Shown: positions 43,543 to 53,254 of the stretch, one piece after another | Layout of the letters: every line of letters begins with the position of its first letter | Position numbering within the stretch: the stretch's first letter is position 1 | Assembly (NCBI RefSeq): GCF_037477895.1 | Contig: NZ_CP132745.1 | Coordinates: 725,631-789,630 of the forward strand | Length of the DNA stretch: 64,000 bases | Source: Mycetohabitans endofungorum | GTDB taxonomy: Bacteria > Pseudomonadota > Gammaproteobacteria > Burkholderiales > Burkholderiaceae | Direction of reading: 5' to 3' | Notes under the pieces: model-generated | The model's database searches: none | What the model was told of the DNA's origin: nothing | Seen by the model: the letters and a program-made list of their open reading frames with translations, nothing else | Translations under genes and position numbers: made by a program

Positions 43543-44314
43543 TACCCACTCCCAAGACAAAAACACAAAGACTCAATAGTATTAGCGAAACGGCTGATGC
43601 TGCAGCCAAATCGGCGTTACTATCATTGATTTTGGAAAACAAGAACAACGGAAGAATATTGAGTTGCGTTCCCACTAAAGCAAGTGCGGTACCATAAGTG
43701 CCCATGGCTAAAGCCGCAGCTAGGCAAGCGTTCGCAATGATCGATGGTGCAACTTCAGGTATGACCGTATCGAAAAATGCGCGTGTACGCGAGGCGCCGA
43801 GTGTACGAGCTGCTAGCCACGGGCGTTCATCCAAGTTGGCGAAGACCGGATAAAGTGATAATGCCACGCGGGGAATCAAATAATACGCGTAAGCTAAAGC
43901 AAGCCCGACAGCTGAGTAAAGCCATCGCCCGCCCTGAGCAGGGTCGCCACCAAGCATCACTATAAGCTGTGTCACGAAGCCCGCCCTACCGTAAGCTAAA
44001 ATAAAACCATAAGCAATAACCAGACCTGAAAAAGCAAGTGGGATCCCTAGTAACATCATTAGCCAGTGGCGGCGGGATTCCGGCTGCCTCGTCAGTTCGA
44101 TAGCAATCGCAGTACCTACGATAGCCGAGAGGCAGCCGGAGAACAGGCCGAGCATCACCGTATTCCTAAATGCGCTTAGGAATAAATGATCGGCAATCAC
44201 TTGACCGAATGCTTCGCCACCGCTCCTAACGGTCTCGGGGACGAGAGCAAGGAGCGGCAGAACGAAAAACAAGCCGAGAAAGGCCCAGGCTGGAAGTAGG
44301 CCAAATCGCTTCAT
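43496..44314 (-). CDS. ABC transporter permease (binding-protein-dependent, second permease)
   Basis: 272-residue inner-membrane permease with about six hydrophobic helices. The EAA-type loop is AARTLGASRTRAFFDTVIPE. The N-terminal helix is followed by the long periplasmic segment FGQVIADHLFLSAFRNTVML. It resembles permeases of the Fe3+/polyamine/2-aminoethylphosphonate type. It is 3 bp downstream of the binding protein gene, and its 3' end overlaps the LOG-like gene. Confidence 0.88.
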   Translation of the reverse strand: MKRFGLLPAWAFLGLFFVLPLLALVPETVRSGGEAFGQVIADHLFLSAFRNTVMLGLFSGCLSAIVGTAIAIELTRQPESRRHWLMMLLGIPLAFSGLVIAYGFILAYGRAGFVTQLIVMLGGDPAQGGRWLYSAVGLALAYAYYLIPRVALSLYPVFANLDERPWLAARTLGASRTRAFFDTVIPEVAPSIIANACLAAALAMGTYGTALALVGTQLNILPLFLFSKINDSNADLAAASAVSLILLSLCVFVLGVGNVFTSRREYAATQKS

Positions 44315-44317
44315 GAA

Positions 44318-45421
44318 TTAATTTTTCAAAACGGCCTTCGCCCATAAACGATCGACTTCGCTCTTGCGAGCAGATGCCTTAATCACATCAAGAGGCCGTG
44401 TTTGTGGTGCGTCTGGCATCTTTTGCTGAATATCGGGAGGCAGTGAAATACTCTTCACCGAGGGTCGGACAAAGCCCTTGGCAAACAGTTGCTGTCCGAT
44501 TTCGCTCATGATGAAGTTAAGCCACAATTTTCCCGCATTCGGGTGCGGCCCATTCTTCACTAGGCTAATGCCATAAGGTGCCGCAACACTAGCTTCTTTA
44601 GGAATCACGACATCAACAACATCGGTCATGCCTTTTTCTGCGTATTTAGCTTTAAGTCCATCATTTTCGTAACCGATCCAGATCGGTATTTCGCCCTTCA
44701 TGAACTTCGAATAAGGCGTTGTTCCTTCAGTTCGAATGACATTGCCCGCAGCATGCAGTTTCCCCAAATAATCGATGCCGGGCTTAACGTCGTCTACGGA
44801 ACCTCCATTGGCGTAGGCTGTAGCGAAGACGACAACCTGCCCCACACCCGCGGAGCGCGGATCGAGGTAGACGATGCTATTCTTGTACTCTGGCTTGAGC
44901 AAATCAGCCCAAGAAGTGGGCGTATTGCGCACAAGTTTTTTGTTTACAATGAATGCCACGTTCAGCGTATGGATGGTAAACCACTTGCCCTCTGGATCTC
45001 GAAACACCTCGGGCAGCGTATCGAAGTGGATCGGCTTAAAAGGTGCCACCACACCCTGTTTTACAGCATCCACCGCGGATGCTGCAAAATAATAAGCTGT
45101 GTCTGCTTGAGGCCGACGCCGGCTTTTATTCAGCGCAGTCACAGTCGCAGCAGAACCCAAATCATTATAGTGCAGTTTGATTCCCGGATAGCGCTTGTTG
45201 AACGCATCGAATAGTGCCTTCCAATTGGCCCATGTTGGCCCCGTATCCCACGAAACGACCTCGCTTTCTTTTTTGGCAGCCTCGTAAAGCGCAAGCTCAC
45301 CAGGATAAAGCTGCACTTTTTCCCAAACGATATCAGAAGTAGAAGCAACAGTGGAAGCAGTAGTTCCAAACCCTGCAAATGACACTAGCGCTGCCGATTG
45401 AACAAAGCGTCTGCGTTTCAT
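44318..45421 (-). CDS. ABC transporter substrate-binding protein
   Basis: 367 residues with a signal peptide MKRRRFVQSAALVSFAGFGT (twin-Arg-like) and family-1 extracellular binding-protein features: AKKESEVVSWDTGPTWANWK, FNKRYPGIKLHYNDLGS, LDPRSAGVGQVVVFATAYAN, PIWIGYENDGLKAKYAEKG. It captures the substrate in the periplasm. The closest pattern by eye is that of Fe3+, polyamine or aminoethylphosphonate-type receptors, so the ligand stays open. It overlaps the ATPase gene by 4 bp (ATGA). Confidence 0.88.
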   Translation of the reverse strand: MKRRRFVQSAALVSFAGFGTTASTVASTSDIVWEKVQLYPGELALYEAAKKESEVVSWDTGPTWANWKALFDAFNKRYPGIKLHYNDLGSAATVTALNKSRRRPQADTAYYFAASAVDAVKQGVVAPFKPIHFDTLPEVFRDPEGKWFTIHTLNVAFIVNKKLVRNTPTSWADLLKPEYKNSIVYLDPRSAGVGQVVVFATAYANGGSVDDVKPGIDYLGKLHAAGNVIRTEGTTPYSKFMKGEIPIWIGYENDGLKAKYAEKGMTDVVDVVIPKEASVAAPYGISLVKNGPHPNAGKLWLNFIMSEIGQQLFAKGFVRPSVKSISLPPDIQQKMPDAPQTRPLDVIKASARKSEVDRLWAKAVLKN

Positions 45422-46467
45422 AAGACCTCCTGTGAAGGGTCGTCGTCAAGTAGTTGAACACACTGCGGTGGAATAGAAATGCCGCTTACCGGCACCTCGA
45501 TTGCTTCGCCTACGATCGGTTTGGAAGCGCCGTTTACTTGAAAGTCGTACCGAACCACTGAGCCCAAGTAGCGCTGGTTAACTGTACAACCTACCAAATA
45601 GTTCAGTGTTCCTTCTGGAGGATCCTTTACCACATGCTCGGGACGGATCAGAATAAGTACCTTCTCTCCCAAACGTCGACCATCAGTATTGGCAGCGATT
45701 TGAGCAAATCCTAAATCCACCTGATTATGTGCTGAAATTTTTGCGGGGAGTAATGTCGATAATCCCACAAACTCGGCTACCGCTCGGCTATTTGGATAAC
45801 AGTAAATATTTTTTGGCGAGCCAAATTGTAGGAGCTTACCGTCTTTGAGCACGGCGACATAATCGGATAGCGTCAACGCCTCTTCTTGATCATGTGTGAC
45901 CAATATAGTTGTTGCGTTAAATTTCTTCTGAATTGACCGGATCTGATCGCGCAAATATCCTCGAATACCTACATCGAGTGCAGCCAATGGCTCATCGAGC
46001 AATAACGCTTTGGGATCGATTGCCAAAGCTCGAGCCAGCGCGACTCGCTGCTGTTGTCCGCCTGATAGATTGTAAACTGGCCTGGTGGCAAAGTTTTCTA
46101 AACCCACTGTTTCTAATAATTCAGCTGCTTTAGCTAGTCGGTTTTTCAGCGGGATCTTTTTTAAAGCGAGTCCGTATGCTACATTCTCGATTACATTGAG
46201 ATGCGGGAAAAGCGCATAATTTTGGAATACCATTCCGATATTGCGCTTATGCACAGGTTTTCCTGCTAAATTTTCGCCGTCTAGGGTGATCGACCCTGAT
46301 GCTTCGCTAATTAGGCCAGAAATAACCTTCAGAAGCGTTGACTTACCAGAACCGCTTGCTCCAATCACGGCTACCATTTCACCGGTCTCGACCTCAAACG
46401 AAATATCAGTTAACCCATGTCCGGTCCCTGGGTATTGATAACTCACTCTATCCAGAACCAGGCTCAT
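45418..46467 (-). CDS. ABC transporter ATP-binding protein (PotA-like)
   Basis: 349 residues. Walker A GASGSGKST, Q-loop FQNYALFPH, signature LSGGQQQRVALARAL, Walker B ALLLDEP and the switch His in THDQEEA are complete. The C-terminal TOBE region includes GEKVLILIRPEHVV. It energises the two permeases of this operon. The ATG at 46467 overlaps the stop of the upstream permease (ATGA). A longer in-frame extension to 46575 would lie inside that permease. Confidence 0.93.
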   Translation of the reverse strand: MSLVLDRVSYQYPGTGHGLTDISFEVETGEMVAVIGASGSGKSTLLKVISGLISEASGSITLDGENLAGKPVHKRNIGMVFQNYALFPHLNVIENVAYGLALKKIPLKNRLAKAAELLETVGLENFATRPVYNLSGGQQQRVALARALAIDPKALLLDEPLAALDVGIRGYLRDQIRSIQKKFNATTILVTHDQEEALTLSDYVAVLKDGKLLQFGSPKNIYCYPNSRAVAEFVGLSTLLPAKISAHNQVDLGFAQIAANTDGRRLGEKVLILIRPEHVVKDPPEGTLNYLVGCTVNQRYLGSVVRYDFQVNGASKPIVGEAIEVPVSGISIPPQCVQLLDDDPSQEVL

Positions 46468-47249
46468 GATTTTTTGATAGCGGTAGAAGAAACAAATGCC
46501 GCTGTACTGGCTAACACAAGAAGAATAACGGTGGCCGCACAAGCAAACCCAGTTGTACCATAAAAAGCTTGCCACAAGACAACCGGATAAGTGCGATTCT
46601 GAAAGCTGGCAAGTAAATTGGATAAACCAAATTCACCCACCGAAATAGCAGCAACCATCATAAGACCGCTTAACAGGCTTTTTCGTAGATTAGGTATGGC
46701 AATCCCAAAAAACTGCTGTAGTTCCGTAGCTCCCAACGTCGCGGCTGCGCGTTCTAGCGTCGCCAAATCGGAATGCCGAAGGTCGGATAACAAAGTATTA
46801 GTAAGGTAGGGCAACGTATGAACAGCGTGTACTACGATCAGCAATGGCAAGGTTCCGAGCCAAGGGAAAACATCTGTGTTAAACACAATGATATAGCCAA
46901 AACCCAACGTGATGGTCGGTACGACTATGGGCATCATACTCACAATTTTAGCTGCGGCGCTCCCACCCCGTCCGGCTTTATGGTATAAGGAGTAAGCAAG
47001 TGGGAGGGCTAAAATCGTATTGATCGCGCACGCGCTCAGCGCCACCACGAGGCTCGTCGTAAACGCACTACGAAAAGACGAATCCAACCAAATATCAGCG
47101 TACCATTTAACTGTTATCCCGCTAGGAAGTAGCGAGTTCATCCATAGCTCACCCACACTACCAATGCTCAACAGCAGGATGGGCAGTAATAGGTAAATTG
47201 CGTAGACAGCAGCAATGCCTCGAATCACTATTCTCTCCACTTCAAGCAA
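46464..47249 (-). CDS. ABC transporter permease (first gene of the operon)
   Basis: 261-residue inner-membrane permease with about six helices. The EAA loop is ERAAATLGATELQQFFGIAI. MLEVERIVIRGIAAVYAIYL begins the first helix. It is the promoter-proximal gene of a permease-ATPase-binding protein-permease-LOG operon whose genes overlap or are spaced by only a few bases. The gene order resembles the phnV/T/S/U type of 2-aminoethylphosphonate systems (inference). AT-rich relative to the window. Confidence 0.88.
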   Translation of the reverse strand: MLEVERIVIRGIAAVYAIYLLLPILLLSIGSVGELWMNSLLPSGITVKWYADIWLDSSFRSAFTTSLVVALSACAINTILALPLAYSLYHKAGRGGSAAAKIVSMMPIVVPTITLGFGYIIVFNTDVFPWLGTLPLLIVVHAVHTLPYLTNTLLSDLRHSDLATLERAAATLGATELQQFFGIAIPNLRKSLLSGLMMVAAISVGEFGLSNLLASFQNRTYPVVLWQAFYGTTGFACAATVILLVLASTAAFVSSTAIKKS

Positions 47250-47968
47250 TTACCCAATACGCTTTGCTACTATGCAATCCTGGTAATGCTGATAAAAGCG
47301 AGCCGCCGCTTCCGCTCCATATAGGAAACAGCACATCCTGAATTGGTTTAAGTTGAGGCCGTCACAGTAACATCGTTGATCATTTGCGACCGACAGTTTG
47401 CCTCAAACTTTGGCGGAGCGATAGGTTGTGTCAATTAGCCTAAATTACATTGAAATCCGCCATATTCGAAATTAAGTTTTTGATTTTAATGTAAAATTTT
47501 CCTTTGAGTCGAACGGAGAGACGGCGCCAAAGACTCATCATGTAATCACCTTGCCGTTGAACATCCGCCATTGTGCGAAGTCGTTAAACTGCTCGCTCTG
47601 GTAGGTTGATGCGTGAGTCCTGCGATGTGGATAAGTGGCTTCAATTGTTTGGATAATGTTATGAGATTTTTAAGTGGAACATTGGGTTAGTCACATCGTC
47701 GATTAATTGTAGGCAGCATCGCGAAGTATGCCTTGTCCGGCGTCTGCTCGGCCAGATTGGAGCGGGACCGTTTCCCGTTGTACAGGCTGAATTACTTGAC
47801 GACGGAGTGCGACGGTTCGTGTTCGACGGTGACAGGCGGGACACTGGCGTGCCACCATTGAGTGCGGGCTCCCTATCGAGGTGGTTGGTCGCAGGTAGAG
47901 CAAGTCGCCATCATCCATGCCGCGAACGTGCCCTGCACTGCATTTCATAATGCGAAAAATATTCGGCG
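47250..47968. other. AT-rich intergenic stretch with an IS3-family relic
   Basis: Between the transporter operon and the ahpC control region there is no intact gene. On the minus strand around 47700-47835 the translation FSLYNGKRSRSNLAEQTPDK followed by AYFAMLPTIN matches the C-terminal end of IS3-family orfB (YN..R.HS.LG..TP...Y). The rest of the element is lost. The part at 47400-47510 is strongly AT-rich and may hold the operon promoter. Confidence 0.5.
47700..47835 (-). mobile_element. IS3-family orfB C-terminal relic
   Basis: About 40 codons readable as LYNGKRSRSNLAEQTPDKAY, the extreme C-terminus of an IS3-type transposase. Stops lie immediately upstream. Confidence 0.55.
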
Positions 47969-48005
47969 ATAGATGTAGCCAATCGGTCCGATACAGCTAA
48001 ACAAC
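47969..48005 (+). promoter_or_regulatory. OxyR-like operator upstream of ahpC
   Basis: ATAG-N7-CAAT-N7-ATAC-N7-CAAC occurs with exactly the spacing of the tetrameric OxyR site (ATAG-N7-CTAT-N7-ATAG-N7-CTAT), matching 12 of 16 core positions. It ends about 68 bp before the ahpC start. OxyR control of ahpCF is widespread; oxyR itself is not in the window. Confidence 0.6.
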
Positions 48006-48073
48006 TTCACCGCATCGCACCATTTGTCGTAAGCTTCGGGGTGGTCGTCTTCAACTCAAGAAGGAAAAGCGCA

Positions 48074-48637
48074 ATGTCTCTTATCAACACGCAAGTCAAA
48101 CCGTTTAAGGCAACTGCCTATCACAATGGCAATTTCGTGACAATCACGGAAGAGAACCTGAAGGGCAAGTGGTCGGTCGTCGTGTTCTATCCGGCTGACT
48201 TTACGTTCGTGTGCCCGACCGAGTTGGGTGATTTGGCAGACCACTACGCCGAATTCCAAAAGCTCGGTGCTGAGATTTATGGCGTGTCGACAGATACGCA
48301 TTTTACGCACAAGGCCTGGCACGACACGTCGGAAACGATTGCCAAGATCAAGTATCCGTTGGTGGGCGATCCGACGGCCACCCTGGCTCGCAACTTCGAG
48401 GTGCTGATCGAGGACGAAGGCCTGGCGCTGCGCGGCACGTTCGTGATCGACCCGGAAGGTCAGATCAAGCTGTATGAGATTCATGACAACGGCATCGGCC
48501 GTGACGCAAAGGAATTGCTGCGCAAAGTGCAGGCTGCGCAGTACGTCGCATCGCACCCCGGCGAAGTGTGCCCGGCCAAGTGGACCCCGGGCGCCGAGAC
48601 GCTGAAGCCGTCGTTGGACCTGGTCGGTAAGATCTGA
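48074..48637 (+). CDS. ahpC: Alkyl hydroperoxide reductase subunit C (peroxiredoxin)
   Basis: 187-residue typical 2-Cys peroxiredoxin. The peroxidatic Cys47 is in [13 protein letters not shown] and the resolving Cys near 166 in [18 protein letters not shown] and the intact C-terminal tail GKI complete it. It reduces hydrogen peroxide, organic peroxides and peroxynitrite in the cytosol and is recycled by AhpF, whose gene follows. The start at 48074 ([11 protein letters not shown]) has AAGGAAAA upstream. An in-frame extension to 48041 is not family-like. Confidence 0.97.
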   Translation: MSLINTQVKPFKATAYHNGNFVTITEENLKGKWSVVVFYPADFTFVCPTELGDLADHYAEFQKLGAEIYGVSTDTHFTHKAWHDTSETIAKIKYPLVGDPTATLARNFEVLIEDEGLALRGTFVIDPEGQIKLYEIHDNGIGRDAKELLRKVQAAQYVASHPGEVCPAKWTPGAETLKPSLDLVGKI

Positions 48638-48640
48638 CGT

Positions 48641-48672
48641 TCATGCGCCGTCCTACGCCGGACGGCGCATGA
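48641..48672. terminator. 13-bp hairpin between ahpC and ahpF
   Basis: TCATGCGCCGTCC (48641-48653) pairs perfectly with GGACGGCGCATGA (48660-48672) across a 6-nt loop. It starts 3 bp after the ahpC stop. There is no run of T after it, so it is more likely an attenuator or mRNA-stabilising stem that keeps ahpC expression above ahpF than a full intrinsic terminator. Confidence 0.6.
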
Positions 48673-48753
48673 ATGCGGCGTCGCGGCACTGCGCCGCGAC
48701 GTGCCGCCTACTCGGCGCGCCCCTTCTTCGTTCCCTCCGTTGGAATCCTCGCG

Positions 48754-50352
48754 ATGCTCGACGTCAATCTTAAGGCCCAGTTAAAAAGTTACCTGGACAA
48801 CGTTACTGAAGCGATCGAGATCGACGCGTTCGTGGATGACAGTGCTAAATCGGGTGAACTGCGCGCACTGCTGCAGGACATCGCATTGCTGTCCACGCGC
48901 ATCGTGGTGACCGAGCACACGGGTCATGACATGGAGCGCGTGCCATCATTCGCGATCCGGCGCGCTGGCACGGATATCGCTGTGCGCTTCGCCGGTATTC
49001 CGATGGGCCACGAATTCACATCGCTAGTGTTGGCGTTGCTGCAAGTCGGTGGCCACCCGGTCAAGCTCGAGCCGGATGTGATCGAGCGAATCCGGAGTTT
49101 GGATGGCGACTACACGTTCGAGACCTATGTCTCGCTGTCTTGCCAGAATTGCCCTGAAGTCGTCCAGGCATTGAACGCGATGTCGGTGATCAATCCCAAG
49201 ATTCACCATGTGGCAATCGATGGCGCGCTGTTTCAGGACGAAGTGCAGTCGCGACAGGTCATGGCGGTGCCGACCCTGTATTTGAACGGCGAAGTGTTCG
49301 GCCAAGGCCGCATGGGTGTCGAGGCATTGTTGGCGAAGCTGGACAGCAGCGGCGCCGCGCACATGGCCGACAAGCTCAACGCGAAGGAAGTGTTCGACAT
49401 GCTGATCGTCGGCGGCGGGCCGGCTGGCGCTGCCGCGGCGATCTATGCCGCGCGCAAGGGCATCCGCACCGGTGTGGTGGCCGAGCGTTTTGGTGGGCAA
49501 GTATTGGACACACTGGCAATCGAGAATTTTGTTTCGGTTCAGGAAACGGATGGACCGAAATTTGCGGCGGCGCTCGAGCAGCATGTGAAGGGCTATGACG
49601 TCGACGTGATCGATTTGCAACGCGCCGAATCGTTGCAGCCGGGCGACGTGATCACGGTGCAGTTGGCCAGTGGTGCACGGCTGCGCGCGCGCAGCGTGGT
49701 GCTTGCCACAGGTGCGCGCTGGCGCGAGATCGACGTGCCTGGCGAGCGCGAATATCGCAATCGTGGCGTTGCGTACTGCCCGCATTGCGATGGTCCGCTG
49801 TTCAAGGGCAAGCGCGTGGCGGTGATCGGCGGCGGCAATTCTGGTGTTGAGGCCGCGATCGATCTAGCGGGCGTTGTCAAGCATGTGACGTTGCTGGAGT
49901 TCGATGGCCAGCTGCGTGCCGATGAGGTGCTGCAGCGCAAGCTGCGCAGCCTGGGTAATGTGACGGTGCACACGCACGCGCAGACGAGCGAGGTCACCGG
50001 CGATGGCAATAAGGTTGATGGCTTGACTTACGTGGACCGTTCGTCGGGCGAGCGTCACCATCTGGCGCTCGAGGGCGTGTTCGTGCAAATCGGCTTGGTG
50101 CCGAACACCGAATGGCTCAAGGGCAGCGGCGTCGCGCTGTCGCCGCGCGGTGAGATTGAAATCGATGCCAAGGGTCAGACGTCGGTGCCGGGTGTATTCG
50201 CGGCTGGCGATGTAACGACGGTTCCGTACAAGCAGATTGTGGTTGCCGTGGGCGAAGGCGCGAAGGCGGCGCTGGGCGCGTTCGAGCACCTGATTCGCAC
50301 CTCTGCGCCGACCGATGCGGCACTGCAGCAGCCGATCGAGGCGGCCGTTTAG
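48754..50352 (+). CDS. ahpF: Alkyl hydroperoxide reductase subunit F
   Basis: 532-residue flavoprotein. Two fused thioredoxin-like folds hold the N-terminal disulfide C130-x2-C133 ([10 protein letters not shown]). The thioredoxin-reductase-like part contains FAD motif [20 protein letters not shown], the redox pair CPHC, NAD(P)H motif [17 protein letters not shown] and the C-terminal FAD motif [16 protein letters not shown]. It passes electrons from NADH to AhpC. The chosen start [10 protein letters not shown] is the usual one. Its TAG stop is formed across the left end of an IS5-family element. Confidence 0.97.
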   Translation: MLDVNLKAQLKSYLDNVTEAIEIDAFVDDSAKSGELRALLQDIALLSTRIVVTEHTGHDMERVPSFAIRRAGTDIAVRFAGIPMGHEFTSLVLALLQVGGHPVKLEPDVIERIRSLDGDYTFETYVSLSCQNCPEVVQALNAMSVINPKIHHVAIDGALFQDEVQSRQVMAVPTLYLNGEVFGQGRMGVEALLAKLDSSGAAHMADKLNAKEVFDMLIVGGGPAGAAAAIYAARKGIRTGVVAERFGGQVLDTLAIENFVSVQETDGPKFAAALEQHVKGYDVDVIDLQRAESLQPGDVITVQLASGARLRARSVVLATGARWREIDVPGEREYRNRGVAYCPHCDGPLFKGKRVAVIGGGNSGVEAAIDLAGVVKHVTLLEFDGQLRADEVLQRKLRSLGNVTVHTHAQTSEVTGDGNKVDGLTYVDRSSGERHHLALEGVFVQIGLVPNTEWLKGSGVALSPRGEIEIDAKGQTSVPGVFAAGDVTTVPYKQIVVAVGEGAKAALGAFEHLIRTSAPTDAALQQPIEAAV

Positions 50353-51215
50353 AGTCGCTAACACAAGTCGTCCACGAAGCGCGAACAGATAATGGCGGCG
50401 GCCAAGCGGAGCAAGGCGATATGAATGTCCAGACGCCGCTCGAAGCGGATGCGCAGCTTACCAAAACCGGCAAACCAGGCGTGCGTGCGCTCGACTACCC
50501 AGCGATGCCGTCCAAGCCGCTCGTGCTTTTCTACGCCGCGCCGGGCGATACGTGCAGTGATTGCGCGTTGTTTCAAATAGCGTCGGCAGCGGACAAAGTC
50601 GTAGCCCTTGTCCGCATGCAGTTTGCCCGGGCGTTTGCGCGGCGAACCGCTCAAGCCCGGCACGGCTGGGAGGGTATCGAGGGTGCGCTCGAAGGCCATC
50701 GAATCATGCCGGTTGGCACCCGTGACTGTGATCGCCAAGGGAACGCCCCGGGCATCTACGACCAGATGCCTTTTGCTCCCGAGTTTGCCCCGGTCCGTCG
50801 GGTTGGGGCCGGTTTCCTGGCCCCCCGGGGGCTGGCAACGCTGGTCGCATCCAGGCTCGCTCGCTCCCAATCAATCTGGTCATGTTCACGCAACCGGCAA
50901 AGCATCGCCAGATGCAGCCTGCTCCACACGCCTGCGGCCTGCCAGTCGCGCAATCGGCGCCAGCATGTCATGCCGCTGCCAAAGCCGAGCTCCTGCGGCA
51001 AGTCTTCCCATGGAACGCCTGTATGCAGGACATACAGGATACCGTTCAATGCCGCCCGGTCGTCAACAGTGCGCCGACGCCCGCCTTTAGGTGAGGGCGT
51101 GAACGCTGGAATCAACGGCTCCAGCACCGCCCATAATTCATTGCTGATTTTGCGTCTTGCCATGACTCCAGGATACGAGCCTTACAGCCTGACGTCCAGG
51201 TTGCGTTAGCGACTC
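50352..51215 (-). mobile_element. IS5-family insertion sequence (IS427-group type) inserted at the ahpF stop codon
   Basis: Terminal inverted repeats GAGTCGCTAAC/GTTAGCGACTC bound an 864-bp element. TTA flanks both ends, a probable 3-bp target duplication. The transposase is encoded in two overlapping frames on the minus strand. Confidence 0.85.
50358..51163 (-). CDS. IS5-family transposase, two frames joined by -1 frameshifting
   Basis: orfA (50756-51163) starts MARRKISNELWAVLEPLIPA and carries DDRAALNGILYVLHTGVPWE and a DDE Asp in SLDATSVAS. orfB (50358-50870) continues with KLGSKRHLVVDARGVPLAIT, HADKGYD and RRWVVERTHAWF near the catalytic Glu. The two overlap around 50780 at GGAGCAAAAGG, where slippage on AAAA would join them. 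This is the usual arrangement in the IS427 group. Both parts look intact, so the element may be active. Confidence 0.9.
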
Positions 51216-52012
51216 TTAGTCTATCCTTGCGGCCCAGCCGATTCACGGCTCGGAATAGGCGAGCCGGTGGCGCGTATCTGAAGTTAGATAGCCGAGACTC
51301 ACACTTACGCCGAGCATGTTGGCGGGAACCAGCACGATCCACGGATACTGCTGACGAGCCGTGCGCCGGTAAACACGTGTGCAGCGAGCAAGCCCGTCTC
51401 GAAACAGCCGTACAGTTGCGGCGATGCGCCATTTAGCCGTGACGCTTGGAGGTTGTCGGTGTATCGTCACGGGTCGCTAGCTATCGAAAGTCATCAGGCC
51501 ACGCGATGACAAACGCGTCTTAGTGCTTTGCTTTTCAATCGTCGCGCGTCAAGGATTGCTGCCGGGCTGCTTAGCGCTCGCGTCCGCGCGAGGCTGCGCC
51601 CTGGCAGCTGTAAAGGCCTACTTCACTGCACATCGGCGAAGTCGGGATGTCCACGTTGTGGGAATGACGGACATCGCCCGCCGATTCGTCAGCTTTCGCG
51701 CAGCGAGTTTCTCTACGTGCCCTGCTGACGTAGCGCGCATGCGTGTTACGCCAGACCCGATCTTCAATATAGCAAATGGATCGCGGACATGTTCCGCAAG
51801 GTGGACCTGTGCCCGGTAGTCGGTAAAGCGGGCCGTGTGCACAAGTCCGGGCCGGCCCTTGATGAAGAAGATTGGCGCATGAGCGTTGCGCGGATAGCCA
51901 CTGATGACCTTGGGTTGATCGAATTCGACGCCGTGTCGCGCGCCGTCGGCAAGGCTGGGGTGTCCAGCTAACGGTGCACAAGGAAGTAAATTAGGTAAGA
52001 CTTATTGATTAG
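51216..52012. other. Gene-poor stretch
   Basis: No supported gene. Frames 51243-51470 (-), 51571-51981 (-) and 51789-51971 (+) show hydrophobic or basic stretches but no family pattern I recognise. It probably includes decayed DNA downstream of ahpF. Confidence 0.4.
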
Positions 52013-53145
52013 ATGCTGAGTAAAGCTATATTGACCACGAGCACCACTATCTGCACGATATTAGCCACGACGGCCCAAGCGCAGCGTTCCGTGGCACTGC
52101 ATGGCACGGTGGACACGGGCATTGCGTACATTCTTCACAGTGCGGGACAGCACTCGCAATGGAAGATGTCACCAGGAACGCTGTCATCGAACGAATGGGG
52201 ATTGCAGGGTAACGAAGAGCTTGTTGGCGGCCTCGCGGCCACTTCTCGGTCGAGAACAGCTTCGACATCGGCCACGGGCAGTCGATCAGCAGGGGCCAGA
52301 TGTTCGGGTCCAAGGCGTTCGTGGGTCTGTCGCACGAGCGTTGGGGTGCGGTGACGTTTGGCCGGCAAAGCGATCCGGTGGCGGATTTGCTGCAACCGCT
52401 GACTGCCGGTTCGTACAGCGGGGTGTTCGTGGCGCCGGGTGATGTCGATAGCGGCGGCGGCAGTGCCACGTTCAACCACGCGGTGAAGTGGACGAGTCCG
52501 AATTGGAGCGGGGTGACCGTTGAAGCTATGTACGCGTTTGGCGCAATTGCCGGTGCACCTGGGTCCGGTCAGGCGTATTCCGGTGCACTGGTGTATGCGG
52601 GTGGGCCGCTGAGCTTGGGCGCTGGCTTCCTGCATATCGATAATGGCAATGCGGCGCGCTCGATGCGGGGCGTGTCCTCGCCCGATTCACTGTTCAACAC
52701 TTCGGTCAATTCGGCATATGCCCGCGCGCGTTCGGTCGGCATCTTCAGGGCAGGCGGGCAATACATGTTCGGCCCCGTGACAGTGGGTGCCGCTTTCAGT
52801 TTTTCACAATACAATCCGGACGCCTCGTCTGGGTTCTCCAACGCGCAAAAGTATGGCAATGGCTCGGTATTCGCACTTTGGCAGGGATTGACATCGCTGC
52901 AGGCGCTGGTGGGATACAACTATACCCGGTCCAGCGGCGCCTCGTCGGCCGCGTACCAGCAGGTCAACGTTGGCGTCGATTATCTGCTGAGCAAGCGCAC
53001 TGATGTGTATGCGATGCTCGGCTATCAACATGCTTGCGGTCAGAACGGCCTGGGGCCCGCGCAAACTGTGATCGGCTCGTACAACGTGGAGGCCGGAGCC
53101 AATTCTCAACTGCTCACCATTGCGGGGATTCGTCACCGGTTTTGA
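52013..53145 (+). pseudogene. General porin (OmpC-like, Burkholderia type) with a one-base deletion
   Basis: The first part has a signal peptide (MLSKAILTTSTTICTILATT) and the first strand SVALHGTVDTGIAYI, up to GNEELVGGLAAT. The remainder, in another frame, encodes FGSKAFVGLSHERWGAVTFG, then many beta strands and the C-terminal IAGIRHRF ending in Phe, as needed for Bam-dependent assembly. At about 52242 one base is missing; adding one restores TFSVENSFDIGHGQSISRGQ between the parts. As sequenced no full porin is made. Confidence 0.85.
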
Positions 53146-53254
53146 TCAGCCAGGCGTGCGTTACCGCCGACGCACGAGCATGTGCGAACAGGGGCGGCAC
53201 AACTGAGCGCCACCGACGGCGTAATCGAGCGCTGCGGACGCCGCAACCGGCAAA

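Noticed and set aside
51789..51971. 60-codon frame downstream of the IS5 element
   Set aside because: Begins with a plausible Met, but composition is random, no homologue is recognised, and it lies in decayed DNA before the porin.
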